Shown here in pieces: positions 1-7,908 of a stretch of 8,689 nt of DNA. Position numbers and translations under genes: made by a program. How positions within the stretch are numbered: position 1 is the stretch's first letter; the number at the start of each line of letters is the position of its first letter. The DNA is from Thiobacillaceae bacterium. Lineage in GTDB: Bacteria; Pseudomonadota; Gammaproteobacteria; Burkholderiales; Thiobacillaceae. The notes beneath the pieces are model-generated. The model was not told the origin of the DNA, did no database searches, and saw only the letters and a list, made by a program, of their open reading frames with translations. Location: assembly GCA_024643305.1 (NCBI GenBank), contig JAHENE010000074.1, positions 1-8,689 on the forward strand, in the 5' to 3' direction.

Positions 1-1195
1 GCCGCTCTGTATCCTGGCCAGCTGGGAAGCAATCGAGGATCGCGTCAAGGAATACATGATCGCGTTCCTGCTGCTCGAGACGCTGATGATCGGCGTCTTC
101 TGCGCCCTCGACATGGTGCTGTTCTACCTGTTCTTCGAGGCGGGCCTGATCCCGATGTTCATCATCATCGGGGTGTGGGGCGGCAAGCGGCGCGTCTACG
201 CCAGCTTCAAGTTCTTCCTCTATACGCTGCTGGGTTCGCTGCTGATGCTGGTTGCATTTATCTACCTGTATTTCCAAGCGGGCAACAGTTTCGAGATCCT
301 CGATTATCACAAGCTTGCCATCGGCATGACCGCGCAGGAACTGCTCTTCGTGGCTTTCTTCCTGGCCTTTGCGGTGAAGGTGCCGATGTGGCCGGTGCAT
401 ACCTGGTTGCCGGATGCCCACGTCGAAGCGCCTACAGGCGGTTCCGTAGTGCTGGCAGCGATTACGCTGAAAGTCGGCGCCTATGGTTTCCTGCGCTTTA
501 CCATGCCGATCCTTCCTGACGCCAGTCAAGAACTCGCCGGCTTTGTGATCACCCTGTCACTTGTCGCAGTAGCGTATATTGGTCTGGTCGCGCTGGTGCA
601 GGCTGACATGAAAAAACTCATTGCCTATTCGTCGATCGCACATATGGGTTTTGTCACGCTCGGTTTCTTCCTTTTCAATTCGCTGGGTATAGAAGGCGGC
701 CTGGTGCAGATGATTTCGCACGGATTCATTTCCGGCGCAATGTTTCTTTGCATCGGTGTCATGTATGACCGCCTGCATTCTCGACAGATCAAGGATTACG
801 GTGGCCTGGTCAACAGGATGCCGGTGTTTGCTGCGCTCTTCATGCTGTTCGCCATGGCCAATTCAGGACTGCCTGCGACCTCCGGATTTGTCGGCGAGTT
901 CATGGTCATCATGGGGGCTACCAAGGTCAATTTCTGGTTCGCCTTCGTTGCTGCCACCACGTTGATATTTGGCGCGGCCTATACGCTGTGGATGTACAAG
1001 CGCGTGGTGTTCGGCAATGTAACCAACCCACATGTTGAAGAAATGAAGGACATCAACAAGCGCGAACTCCTGATTCTGGGTGTGCTGGCTGTGTGCGTGC
1101 TGGCTATGGGCCTGTATCCCAAACCTTTCACCGATGTTATGCACGCTTCGGTAGATAACCTGATCGCGCATGTGGGTCAGTCCAAGTTGCCCTGA
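1..1195 (+). CDS. nuoM: NADH-quinone oxidoreductase subunit M (complex I), 5'-truncated
   Basis: This is a proton-pumping, antiporter-like membrane subunit of respiratory complex I in the cytoplasmic membrane. The reading frame is open from the window edge (first full codon at 2). The ATG at 56 is internal, because the 18 codons before it continue the family sequence. The visible 397 codons lack roughly the first 100 residues of a normal NuoM of about 500. Residues known to matter for proton transfer in E. coli NuoM all have counterparts: the Glu of FFEAGLIP (137-139; E144), the Lys of AVKVPMWP (377-379; K234), the next helix Lys (470-472; K265), and the Glu of FVGEFM (896-898; E407). Their spacing matches E. 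coli except for one shorter loop. About eleven hydrophobic segments are visible. The stop lies nine bases before nuoN, so the two are surely co-transcribed. Family and function are near certain. Confidence 0.97.
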   Translation, partial: PLCILASWEAIEDRVKEYMIAFLLLETLMIGVFCALDMVLFYLFFEAGLIPMFIIIGVWGGKRRVYASFKFFLYTLLGSLLMLVAFIYLYFQAGNSFEILDYHKLAIGMTAQELLFVAFFLAFAVKVPMWPVHTWLPDAHVEAPTGGSVVLAAITLKVGAYGFLRFTMPILPDASQELAGFVITLSLVAVAYIGLVALVQADMKKLIAYSSIAHMGFVTLGFFLFNSLGIEGGLVQMISHGFISGAMFLCIGVMYDRLHSRQIKDYGGLVNRMPVFAALFMLFAMANSGLPATSGFVGEFMVIMGATKVNFWFAFVAATTLIFGAAYTLWMYKRVVFGNVTNPHVEEMKDINKRELLILGVLAVCVLAMGLYPKPFTDVMHASVDNLIAHVGQSKLP

Positions 1196-1204
1196 GGAAT
1201 TGAG

Positions 1205-2650
1205 ATGAATTTCAACATAACTGAACTCATTCCCATGCTGCCGGAAATATTCCTGCTGTCCATGCTCTCGATCATCCTCATCGTGGATGTCATGCTCAAG
1301 GACAGCCAGCGTGCTGTGACTTATGTGCTGACCCTTCTTGCCCTGGTTGGCTGTGCCTGGTTGACATTCAAAGGGCACAATTCCGGCCCGGTTCACGCTT
1401 TTTCAGGCCTGTTTGTGTCTGACGCCATGTCGGTTGTGCTGAAGCTGTTCTTGTATATAGCCGTGGCATTCATGCTGGTGTATACGCGTAGTTACCTGCA
1501 GGCACGTGATCTTTTCAAGGGTGAGTTCTATGTGCTGACCATGTTTGCCACTCTTGGCATGATGGTGATGATTTCGGCTAGCCATTTCCTCACGCTTTAC
1601 CTGGGTCTGGAACTGCTCTCTCTCTCCCTCTACGCCATGGTTGCGCTACAGCGTGATTCAGCCGTTGCAACCGAAGCGGCCATGAAGTATTTCGTGCTTG
1701 GTGCCATCGCATCGGGCATGCTGCTCTATGGCATGTCCATGGTGTACGGCAGCACGGGTTCGCTATTGCTCTCGGATGTATCCGTGGCGCTGCAGGAAGG
1801 TGTGGGCCAGAAGGTGCCACTGACGTTCGGCCTGGTATTCATCGTTGCCGGCCTTGCCTTCAAACTCGGCGTGGTTCCATTCCACATGTGGGTGCCTGAT
1901 GTTTACCATGGCGCACCCACGGCCGTAACGCTGTTCATCAGCAGCGCACCCAAGCTGGCCGCGTTTGCCCTTAGCATCCGTCTGCTGGTACAGGGGCTTG
2001 AAGTGTTGCACGCAGATTGGCGAGACATGCTGGTGCTGCTTGCCGTGCTATCCATGGCCATCGGCAACATCGCGGCCATTGCCCAAAGCAACATCAAGCG
2101 CATGCTGGCTTATTCCACCATTTCGCACATGGGCTTCCTGCTGTTGGGTATCCTGGCAGGCAGCCAGAACGGCTACAGTGCGGCTATGTTCTACAGTGTG
2201 GTGTACGCCATGATGAGCCTGGGGGGCTTCGGCATGATCCTGCTGCTCTCGCGACAGGGTTTTGAGTCTGATAATCTGGACGATCTAAAGGGGCTTAATC
2301 AGCGCAGTCCGTGGGTGGCTTTTCTCATGCTGCTGCTGATGTTCTCCATGGCGGGCATTCCGCCTACCGTAGGCTTTTATGCCAAGCTCTCAGTGCTGCA
2401 GGCGGTGGTGGAAGCCGGCATGGTCTGGCTGGCCGTGGTTGCGGTGCTGTTCTCATTGATCGGTGCCTTCTACTACCTGCGCGTGATCAAGCTCATGTAC
2501 TTTGACGAGCCAGTCCAAACCGCTCCCATCGAAGCGCCAAGCGATATGCGTCTTGCGCTTTCGGCCAACGGACTGGCCATGCTGGTGTTGGGCATCATGC
2601 CCGGACCGCTGATGAATGTGTGCATGATTGCCGTACAATCGTCCCTTTGA
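1205..2650 (+). CDS. nuoN: NADH-quinone oxidoreductase subunit N (complex I)
   Basis: This 481-residue protein is the antiporter-like subunit next to NuoM in the complex I membrane arm, normally the last nuo gene. It is full length and mostly hydrophobic, with about 14 membrane segments. Conserved ionisable residues match those studied in E. coli NuoN: Glu136 in LGLELLSL, Lys220 in FKLGVVPFH (E. coli K217), Lys250 in SSAPKLAAF (K247) and Lys394 in GFYAKL (K395). The [13 protein letters not shown] signature (227-239) is intact. The start is supported by a GAGGA Shine-Dalgarno at 1194-1198, which overlaps the nuoM stop and sits six bases before the ATG. The short junction implies translation directly after nuoM. 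A small DUF2818 gene follows after 16 bases. Nothing looks truncated or unusual. Confidence 0.97.
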   Translation: MNFNITELIPMLPEIFLLSMLSIILIVDVMLKDSQRAVTYVLTLLALVGCAWLTFKGHNSGPVHAFSGLFVSDAMSVVLKLFLYIAVAFMLVYTRSYLQARDLFKGEFYVLTMFATLGMMVMISASHFLTLYLGLELLSLSLYAMVALQRDSAVATEAAMKYFVLGAIASGMLLYGMSMVYGSTGSLLLSDVSVALQEGVGQKVPLTFGLVFIVAGLAFKLGVVPFHMWVPDVYHGAPTAVTLFISSAPKLAAFALSIRLLVQGLEVLHADWRDMLVLLAVLSMAIGNIAAIAQSNIKRMLAYSTISHMGFLLLGILAGSQNGYSAAMFYSVVYAMMSLGGFGMILLLSRQGFESDNLDDLKGLNQRSPWVAFLMLLLMFSMAGIPPTVGFYAKLSVLQAVVEAGMVWLAVVAVLFSLIGAFYYLRVIKLMYFDEPVQTAPIEAPSDMRLALSANGLAMLVLGIMPGPLMNVCMIAVQSSL

Positions 2651-2666
2651 TTGATACGGAATTTGA

Positions 2667-2963
2667 ATGGAAGTAACGCTGCTGCTGGTAATCGGCCTGA
2701 TTGCCGCGAACCTGCCTTTTCTGCTGGAAAGGCTGTTTTTCATTAAGGCACCTTCGTCTGGCAGCAAGCACCTGGGCTGGCGCCTGCTGGAGCTCGTCGT
2801 GCTTTATTTCGTGGTGGGCGGTATCGGCTTGCTACTGGAGAAGAAGGGCGGTGAAATTCACCCTCAAGGGTGGGAGTTTTACGCCGTCACGTTCTCGCTG
2901 TTTCTGGTGTTCGCTTTCCCCGGTTTTATCTATCGCTACCTCTGGCGAAAGAAGGGTACTTAA
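2667..2963 (+). CDS. DUF2818 family small membrane protein, downstream of nuoN
   Basis: This 98-residue protein of unknown function resembles the DUF2818 family, which I know as small membrane proteins encoded just after nuoN in betaproteobacteria. Three hydrophobic segments are visible at about residues 3-25, 40-57 and 71-92. A polar lysine- and glutamate-containing loop lies near 58-70, and the C-terminus is basic (YLWRKKGT). Charged residues lie inside or at the edges of the helices (Glu21, Arg39, Glu42), which may mean helix packing against a partner. It starts 16 bases after nuoN, with a weak ACGGA at 2655-2659 as possible ribosome binding site, so it is very likely part of the nuo transcript. 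The position suggests a complex I accessory or assembly role, but this is inference from linkage only. Its TAA overlaps the mutS stop on the other strand. Confidence 0.85.
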   Translation: MEVTLLLVIGLIAANLPFLLERLFFIKAPSSGSKHLGWRLLELVVLYFVVGGIGLLLEKKGGEIHPQGWEFYAVTFSLFLVFAFPGFIYRYLWRKKGT

Positions 2964-5506
2964 CCACGCTTGGTCATTTCGGCCAGTTCGTATAGTTTCT
3001 CCAGCGCCTCCTTGGGACTGAGTTCATCCGGGTTGAGCGTGCGCAATGCGTCTAATAAAGCAATATTCGGCTCCCCTGTTTTGCTTTCTTCCGGCTGCAC
3101 AAACAGGTCACCTTGCGGGCCGGGTTGAACCTGCGCGTCTTCCAGTTCCTTAAGACGTTTCTTGGCGGCGGCAATGACCTTGGGCGGCACACCGGCAAGC
3201 CGTGCGACCTGGATGCCATAGCTTTGCGAAGCGGGGCCGTCTTCCACGGCGTGCAGGAATACGAGGTCCTCGCCATGCTCAACAGCATCAAGATGAACAT
3301 TTACGAGTTGCCTGTGCTGCTGGGCCAATTGGGTCAGTTCGAAGTAGTGCGTAGCAAACAAAGTTAAAGCACGTGACTCGGTGAGCAGATGGCGGGCTGT
3401 AGCCCATGCCAGCGCCAGCCCATCAAAGGTCGAGGTGCCGCGGCCAATTTCATCCAGCAGTACCAGGCTCTGTTCTGTGGCGTGGCGCAATATTGCGGCG
3501 GTCTCGGTCATTTCCACCATGAAGGTGGAGCGGCCGCCGGCCAGATCGTCGGACGCGCCGATGCGGGTGAATATCTGGTCAACCGGTCCGATGTTGGCCG
3601 TCTTTGCTGGCAGCGGCAGGCCGCAACAGGCAAGCAGGGCAATCAGTGCAGTCTGTCTCATGTAGGTGGACTTGCCGCCCATGTTGGGGCCGGTAATCAG
3701 CAGCATCTGCCGGGTAGGGGATAGCTGGGTATCGTTGGGAATGAAATTTCCCACCTGCGCCTCCACAACAGGATGCCGTCCGGCTTCGATATCGATGCCG
3801 GTAGCGTCTGCGTATTCGGGTAGTGCCCAATCCAGTGTGACAAGGCGATCAGCCTGGCTCGTAAGCACGTCGAGTTCAGCCAGTGCCGCAGCAGTTTTCA
3901 ACAGATGCGGCACGTGAGGGGCGATGGCGTCCAGTAACTGTTCGAACAGAAGTTTTTCCTGCGCCAGCGCGCGTTCGCGCGCGGAAAGTGCCTTGTCCTC
4001 GAAGGCTTTCAATTCTGGGGTGATGTAGCGCTCGGCGTTTTTCAGCGTTTGCCGTCGGCGATAGTCGTCGGGAATCTTGTCAACATGTGCGTGGGTGACC
4101 TCAATATAAAACCCATGCACCTTGTTGTACTCGACTTTCAGGCTGGCAATGCCCGTGCGTGCGCGTTCACGTGCCTCCAGGTCGATCAAGAAGGCACCGG
4201 CGTTCTCAGTCAGCGCGCGAAACTCATCCAGTTCTGCATCGAACCCGTCTGCAATGACGCCGCCTTCGCGTAGCACCGTGGCCGGCTCCTGCTGAATGGC
4301 CCGCACAAGCATTTCATGCAACGCCGGCAGCGGCGTACACGCCTGCCTGATCGCCAGCAGGGAAGGTGAATCCAGGCCCAGTTGTGCCTGCACCTCGGGC
4401 AGAAGGGCAAGTGTGTCGCGCATGGCTGAGAGGTCGCGCGGACGTGCGCTTTTCAGCGCGCAGCGTCCGGCGATGCGCTCCAGGTCGGCACAGGATTTGA
4501 GCGTAGTCGCAAGTTGTGAGCGTAACGCCCTTTCCTCCGAGAGTGCGCGGATCGCCGCGACGCGTTGTCCAAGAATTTCCCGGTTGCGTACAGGGTGGTG
4601 GAGCCAGTGCCGCAGCAGGCGTGTACCCATTGCCGTCACCGTGGTGTCGATGGCGGAAAGCAGCGTGGGCGCAGCCTCGCCACGCAGAGTTTCGGTGAGT
4701 TCCAGATTGCGGCGGGTGGCGGCATCCATGTGCACGAATTCGTCTGTGCGCTCAACCATCAGTCCCTGCAGGTGCGGCAGCGCGCTCTTCTGGGTCTGCT
4801 TGACATAGTCGAGCAGGGCGCCAGCAGCGGCAATGGCCTGCGGCAGCCCATCCACGCCAAAGGACGCGAGATCGCGGCTGCCGAACTGCCTGGCCAGATC
4901 CTGCGCGGCCCGGGTGCTGTCGAATTGCCACGCGGCGAGCTTCCTGTTCGGCCCCGGGAAATCAAGCGCCAGTGTTTCGGGCAGCAGGCATTCCGCGGGT
5001 CGCAAGCGGGAGAGCAAAGCGGGGGTTTCAGACAAACCGAGCTGTGCCACCGTCATGCGCCCGGCAGCCAGGTTGAGCCAGGCTGCGCCAACGGAATTTT
5101 TGTCATGCGCCAGTGCAAGCAGCAGCGTGTCACGATGTTCGTCCATGAGCGAAGCATCGGTTAGCGTACCGGGGGTGATGATGCGCGATACCTGCCGCTC
5201 GACCGGGCCTTTGCTGGTGGCAGGGTCGCCCACCTGTTCGCACACGACAACCGACTCGCCGAGTTTCAGCAATTTGGCGAGATATTGCTCGGCGGCATGG
5301 TAGGGCACGCCCGCCATCTTGATGGGCTCGCCCGCCGACTGGCCGCGCGTGGTAAGCGTTATGCCCAGCAGTCGCGACGCCTTGATGGCGTCGTCAAAAA
5401 ACAGCTCATAGAAATCCCCCATGCGGTAGAACACCAGCATGTCGGGATGCTGGTTTTTGATGCCCAGGTACTGCTGCATCATGGGGGTATGGCTGGCTAC
5501 AGCCAT
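2960..5506 (-). CDS. mutS: DNA mismatch repair protein MutS
   Basis: This 848-residue ATPase recognises mismatched and looped DNA and starts methyl-directed-type mismatch repair with MutL in the cytoplasm. It is close to the E. coli length. The N-terminal mismatch-reading motif is intact in GDFYELF (Phe32 and Glu34, equal to E. coli F36 and E38). The ATPase domain has Walker [10 protein letters not shown] (606-614), the STFMVEM segment (660-666), Walker [10 protein letters not shown] (682-690, Asp685 and Glu686) and the ATHYFEL switch region around His720. Near the end, QGDLF (798-802) looks like a beta-clamp binding motif. The last 30 residues resemble the tetramerisation tail. The start at 5506 is preceded by only a distant GGA within the end of suhB. 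The gap to suhB is four bases, so translation is probably coupled to it. Confidence 0.98.
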   Translation of the reverse strand: MAVASHTPMMQQYLGIKNQHPDMLVFYRMGDFYELFFDDAIKASRLLGITLTTRGQSAGEPIKMAGVPYHAAEQYLAKLLKLGESVVVCEQVGDPATSKGPVERQVSRIITPGTLTDASLMDEHRDTLLLALAHDKNSVGAAWLNLAAGRMTVAQLGLSETPALLSRLRPAECLLPETLALDFPGPNRKLAAWQFDSTRAAQDLARQFGSRDLASFGVDGLPQAIAAAGALLDYVKQTQKSALPHLQGLMVERTDEFVHMDAATRRNLELTETLRGEAAPTLLSAIDTTVTAMGTRLLRHWLHHPVRNREILGQRVAAIRALSEERALRSQLATTLKSCADLERIAGRCALKSARPRDLSAMRDTLALLPEVQAQLGLDSPSLLAIRQACTPLPALHEMLVRAIQQEPATVLREGGVIADGFDAELDEFRALTENAGAFLIDLEARERARTGIASLKVEYNKVHGFYIEVTHAHVDKIPDDYRRRQTLKNAERYITPELKAFEDKALSARERALAQEKLLFEQLLDAIAPHVPHLLKTAAALAELDVLTSQADRLVTLDWALPEYADATGIDIEAGRHPVVEAQVGNFIPNDTQLSPTRQMLLITGPNMGGKSTYMRQTALIALLACCGLPLPAKTANIGPVDQIFTRIGASDDLAGGRSTFMVEMTETAAILRHATEQSLVLLDEIGRGTSTFDGLALAWATARHLLTESRALTLFATHYFELTQLAQQHRQLVNVHLDAVEHGEDLVFLHAVEDGPASQSYGIQVARLAGVPPKVIAAAKKRLKELEDAQVQPGPQGDLFVQPEESKTGEPNIALLDALRTLNPDELSPKEALEKLYELAEMTKRG

Positions 5507-5510
5507 CGAC

Positions 5511-6314
5511 TTATTCGATTCCGCGGATGGCCGGGGTCAGGTGCGGCGCGAAGACGGGCAGCATCTGGCCAAAGATTTTCGGATTGCCGGCGACAATGTG
5601 GCCGGACTGGAGGAATTTGTCGTTGCCTTCGAGGTCCCCGACCAGGCCACCTGCTTCCAGCACCAGCAGGGCGCCGGCTGCGAGATCCCACTGGTTTAGG
5701 CCAAGCTCAAAGAAACCGTCGTAACGGCCGCAGGCAACCCACGCCAAGTCAAGCGCTGCGGAGCCGGGGCGGCGCAGGCCGGCGGTCTTGAGCATCATGT
5801 CGCGGAACATGCCGAGGTAGGCGTCGGCGTGGTGGAACTCGCGAAAGGGAAATCCGGTGCCGATCAAGGCATCGTCCATCCTGGTTTGCTTGGATACGCG
5901 GATGCGGCGTTCATTCAGGTAAGCGCCTGCGCCACGGCTGGCGGTAAAAAGTTCGTTGCGCGCAGGATCATAAACAACCGCATGGGAAAGCACGCCTTTA
6001 TGCAGCAGGGCGATGGACACGGCATATTGTGGCAGTCCATGCAGGAAGTTGGTTGTGCCGTCGAGTGGATCTATCACCCACACATAGTCTTCGCCGCCAG
6101 AGCGGCCAGACTCCTCTGCTAAAATTCCGTGGCTGGGATAAGCATCCAGCAGTGCCTCGATGATGGTTTGTTCGGCGACACGGTCAACCTCGCTGACATA
6201 ATCGCGCGGTTTCTTGGCGTGAATGGTCAGACGGTCGATGTCATTGGAGGCGCGATTGATGATCGCCCCGGCTTTGCGGGCGGCTTTCACCGCCGTGTTG
6301 AGCATGGGATGCAT
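5511..6314 (-). CDS. suhB: inositol-1-monophosphatase family protein SuhB
   Basis: This is a Mg-dependent inositol monophosphatase-fold protein. In E. coli, SuhB also joins the Nus complex in rRNA antitermination and folding; whether this one does is inference. The metal-binding residues are present (numbering from the ATG at 6314): Glu67 in AEESG, Asp82 and Asp85 in DPLDGTTNF, and Asp210 in QWDLAAG. The conserved NELFTASRG and GSAALDLA motifs are intact. I chose the start at 6314, giving 267 residues, because MHPMLN is the usual family N-terminus. An in-frame ATG at 6329 would add five residues (MKLCP). Neither start has a strong Shine-Dalgarno; GAAG lies 8-11 bases before 6314. mutS follows after four bases, and trmJ diverges upstream, as suhB and trmJ do in E. 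coli. Confidence 0.95.
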   Translation of the reverse strand: MHPMLNTAVKAARKAGAIINRASNDIDRLTIHAKKPRDYVSEVDRVAEQTIIEALLDAYPSHGILAEESGRSGGEDYVWVIDPLDGTTNFLHGLPQYAVSIALLHKGVLSHAVVYDPARNELFTASRGAGAYLNERRIRVSKQTRMDDALIGTGFPFREFHHADAYLGMFRDMMLKTAGLRRPGSAALDLAWVACGRYDGFFELGLNQWDLAAGALLVLEAGGLVGDLEGNDKFLQSGHIVAGNPKIFGQMLPVFAPHLTPAIRGIE

Positions 6315-6355
6315 AGGACACAACTTCATTAAAGAGCAAGCGCGTATTTTAATTC
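6315..6355. promoter_or_regulatory. divergent suhB / trmJ start region with candidate promoters
   Basis: This 41-bp gap separates the divergent suhB and trmJ starts (26 bp if suhB starts at 6329), so any promoters must overlap coding sequence. For suhB, the minus strand shows TAAAAT at 6351-6346, one mismatch from the sigma70 -10 consensus, but no good -35 at the right distance. For trmJ, the plus strand has TATTTT at 6345-6350 with a poor -35. If that box were used, transcription would begin at or next to the trmJ ATG. No Shine-Dalgarno precedes trmJ. The two -10 candidates share bases, so the promoters could compete. The evidence is weak and rests on short motif matches. Confidence 0.3.
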
Positions 6356-7105
6356 ATGCCGCCCCAAACCCAGAATCTTCTTTCAAATATCCGCATCGTG
6401 TTATGTCGCCCCAGCCATCCAGGCAATATCGGCGCAGCTGCACGGGCCATGAAGACCATGGGGTTGTCGCAGCTCTATCTGGTTGCCCCAAAAAAATATC
6501 CCCACCCCGATGCTGAAGCCATGGCTTCAGGAGCGGTCAACGTGCTGGAAAGCGCAATGGTTTGTGCTTCTCTGGAAGAAGCACTCGTTGGCTGCATGCT
6601 GGCTATCGGTACATCCACACGCCAGCGGGATCTGCAGACGGCGCTGCTTACGCCCGGACAGGCTGCCGGACAGGTGCTGACAGAAGCACAGGGAGGAAAT
6701 GTGGCGTTGGTATTCGGCAACGAAACCTTTGGCCTGTCTAAGGAGGAGCTGGCTCGTTGCCAGGCCTTGATGACCATTCCGGCCAATCCTGAATACAGTT
6801 CGCTTAATCTGGGTGCGGCGGTACAGGTAATGGCGTATGAGTTGAGACGGACAGCACTTTCAGAAGCGTTTCCCCAGCCCGTATTGGATGCGGCGGACCT
6901 CGCGGAAGTGGAAAGGTTTTTTACGCACCTGGAGCAGACCCTGATAAGCATCGGATTTCTCAACCCCGCTTCGCCAAAGCGACTCATGCCCAAGCTGCGG
7001 AGGCTGTTCTCCCGCACCCGTCTTGAAAGGGAGGAAATAAACATTCTGAGGGGAATGCTATCTGCCATGGAGGCTCCCAAGCCTCCGGCTGATGAAGTAA
7101 AATAA
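6356..7105 (+). CDS. trmJ: tRNA (cytidine/uridine-2'-O)-methyltransferase TrmJ
   Basis: This 249-residue SPOUT-class enzyme uses S-adenosylmethionine to methylate the ribose 2'-OH of nucleotide 32 in tRNA anticodon loops. It aligns along its length with E. coli TrmJ. NIRIVL is followed by SHPGNIGAAARAMKTMG, and Arg30 corresponds to the catalytic Arg23 of E. coli. The trefoil-knot cofactor site is formed by LVFGNETFGLSKEE (118-131) and IPANPEYSSLNLG (141-153). The C-terminal part has the conserved HLEQTL, LRRLFSR and INILRGML segments. The ATG at 6356 leaves seven residues before the conserved NLLSNIRI core, which is reasonable, but no ribosome binding site is visible. trmJ lies next to iscR in E. 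coli; here cysE lies between them, 33 bases downstream. Confidence 0.95.
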   Translation: MPPQTQNLLSNIRIVLCRPSHPGNIGAAARAMKTMGLSQLYLVAPKKYPHPDAEAMASGAVNVLESAMVCASLEEALVGCMLAIGTSTRQRDLQTALLTPGQAAGQVLTEAQGGNVALVFGNETFGLSKEELARCQALMTIPANPEYSSLNLGAAVQVMAYELRRTALSEAFPQPVLDAADLAEVERFFTHLEQTLISIGFLNPASPKRLMPKLRRLFSRTRLEREEINILRGMLSAMEAPKPPADEVK

Positions 7106-7126
7106 CCCACTGAATTACTCGGAAAA
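7102..7126 (+). promoter_or_regulatory. candidate weak IscR type 1 operator upstream of cysE
   Basis: Against the 25-base IscR type 1 consensus as I recall it (ATASYYGACT, RWWWY, AGTCRRSTAT), this stretch matches 19 positions. It reads ATAACCCACT, GAATT, ACTCGGAAAA. It starts in the last codon of trmJ, includes the trmJ stop, and ends 12 bases before the cysE ATG. It is also alignable with the two stronger sites before iscR, sharing AAAATA, ACT and CTCGG in register. A TAAAAT box (7098-7103) overlaps it, but I see no convincing -35 upstream. The outer right half is poor. This may be chance or a decayed operator; the ordered similarity to the downstream sites is the main reason to list it. Confidence 0.35.
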
Positions 7127-7138
7127 CCGGCCCACGCT

Positions 7139-7888
7139 ATGTTTGCAAGGATTAAAGAGGAAATCTCTGTCGTATTTGACCGCGATCCGGCCGCGCGCTC
7201 GGTGTTCGAGGTCGTCACGACTTATCCGGGTTTCCATGCCATTTTGATTCATCGCCTTTCCCACCGCCTCTGGGGATGGGATCTGAAGTGGCTGGCGCGG
7301 GTCTTGTCCCATATCGGACGCTGGCTGACCGGCATCGAAATCCATCCCGGCGCCACCATCGGAAGGCGGGTATTTATTGATCACGGCATGGGCGTGGTGA
7401 TTGGCCAGACAGCCGAAATCGGCGATGACTGCACGCTGTACCACGGCGTTACTCTGGGCGGCACTTCGTGGAACAAGGGTAAACGCCACCCCACGCTGTT
7501 ACCGGGCGTGGTCGTGGGGGCAGGTGCCAAAATCCTGGGCCCGATTACCATCGGTCGTGATGCCAGGGTTGGCTCTAACGCCGTGGTGGTGAAGGATGTG
7601 CCCGATGGCGCGACAGCAGTGGGTATCCCCGCACGCATTCTGGATGCAGAGAGCAAGGCGCGGGACGATCAGGCGCGCAAAATGGGATTTTCGGCCTATG
7701 CCATATCGGCTGATATGAATGACCCCATGGTAAAGGCTGTGCATGGTCTGATTGACCATGCTTCTCATGTGGACCAGAAGCTGACCGAGGCGATGGCCCA
7801 GTTGGAACAGCTTGGTGTGAAGCTTTCCGAGGCTCAGAAGGCCAAGGATGACTTTGATCCGGAACAATTGAACAAAATAGTTGACTAA
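7139..7888 (+). CDS. cysE: serine O-acetyltransferase CysE
   Basis: This 249-residue enzyme transfers acetyl from acetyl-CoA to serine, giving O-acetylserine for cysteine synthesis in the cytoplasm. A helical N-terminal part (1-65) precedes a left-handed beta-helix of hexapeptide repeats (about 66-165). The repeats are visible as [29 protein letters not shown] and ARVGSNAVV. The catalytic His82 lies in IDHGMG, and His117 in KRHPTL matches the conserved active-site histidine. The N-terminal domain is shorter than in E. coli CysE. The C-terminus instead carries about 70 mostly helical, charged residues (about 180-249). The start has only a weak, distant GGAAA (7121-7125). The position before iscR supports a role in feeding cysteine to IscS, as in other cysE-isc clusters. 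The last codons and stop lie inside a predicted IscR operator. Confidence 0.94.
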   Translation: MFARIKEEISVVFDRDPAARSVFEVVTTYPGFHAILIHRLSHRLWGWDLKWLARVLSHIGRWLTGIEIHPGATIGRRVFIDHGMGVVIGQTAEIGDDCTLYHGVTLGGTSWNKGKRHPTLLPGVVVGAGAKILGPITIGRDARVGSNAVVVKDVPDGATAVGIPARILDAESKARDDQARKMGFSAYAISADMNDPMVKAVHGLIDHASHVDQKLTEAMAQLEQLGVKLSEAQKAKDDFDPEQLNKIVD

Positions 7889-7901
7889 TTTGCTCGGGTA
7901 A
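7877..7901 (+). promoter_or_regulatory. predicted IscR type 1 operator, upstream copy (spans cysE stop)
   Basis: This stretch matches 22 of 25 positions of the recalled type 1 IscR consensus. The left half ATAGTTGACT is perfect, the centre AATTT fits, and the right half GCTCGGGTAA has three misses. The cysE codons for Ile-Val-Asp and its TAA lie within the left half, so the site is constrained by both protein and DNA. In E. coli the iscR promoter also has two type 1 sites bound by [2Fe-2S]-IscR. The site identity is inference from motif, position and the adjacent iscR gene. Confidence 0.65.
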
Positions 7902-7908
7902 CTAAAAT
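7881..7908 (+). promoter_or_regulatory. possible second, upstream iscR promoter
   Basis: The upstream repeat unit also contains TTGACT (7881-7886). After 16 bases comes TAAAAT (7903-7908), one mismatch from the -10 consensus. If used, transcription would start near 7915, inside the downstream operator. It would be about 30 bases upstream of the main start. It may be a by-product of the duplication and of the AT-rich operator sequence, so confidence is low. Confidence 0.3.

Noticed and set aside
56..58. ATG as the true start of nuoM
   Set aside because: The frame continues upstream to the window edge with NuoM-like sequence, and the protein from this ATG would lack about 120 expected residues.
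863..1396. Open frame of 177 codons on the minus strand
   Set aside because: It is antisense to the nuoM-nuoN junction. Its His/Gln-rich product is typical of reversed membrane-protein codons.
1616..1632. CT-rich short run that could be a simple-sequence phase-variation tract
   Set aside because: It is imperfect, short and encodes conserved Leu-Ser residues of NuoN, so slippage control is not supported.
4565..5164. Open frame of 199 codons on the plus strand
   Set aside because: It lies wholly antisense to mutS, with no recognisable family, no neighbours in the same direction and no promoter.
5285..5791. Open frame of 168 codons on the plus strand across the suhB-mutS junction
   Set aside because: It is antisense to two well-supported genes, and its Arg/Gly-rich product has no known motif.
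6475..7218. Long open frame (247 codons) on the minus strand
   Set aside because: It lies opposite trmJ, which is clearly real by family motifs. The antisense product shows no recognisable domain and is serine/alanine-rich low-complexity in look.
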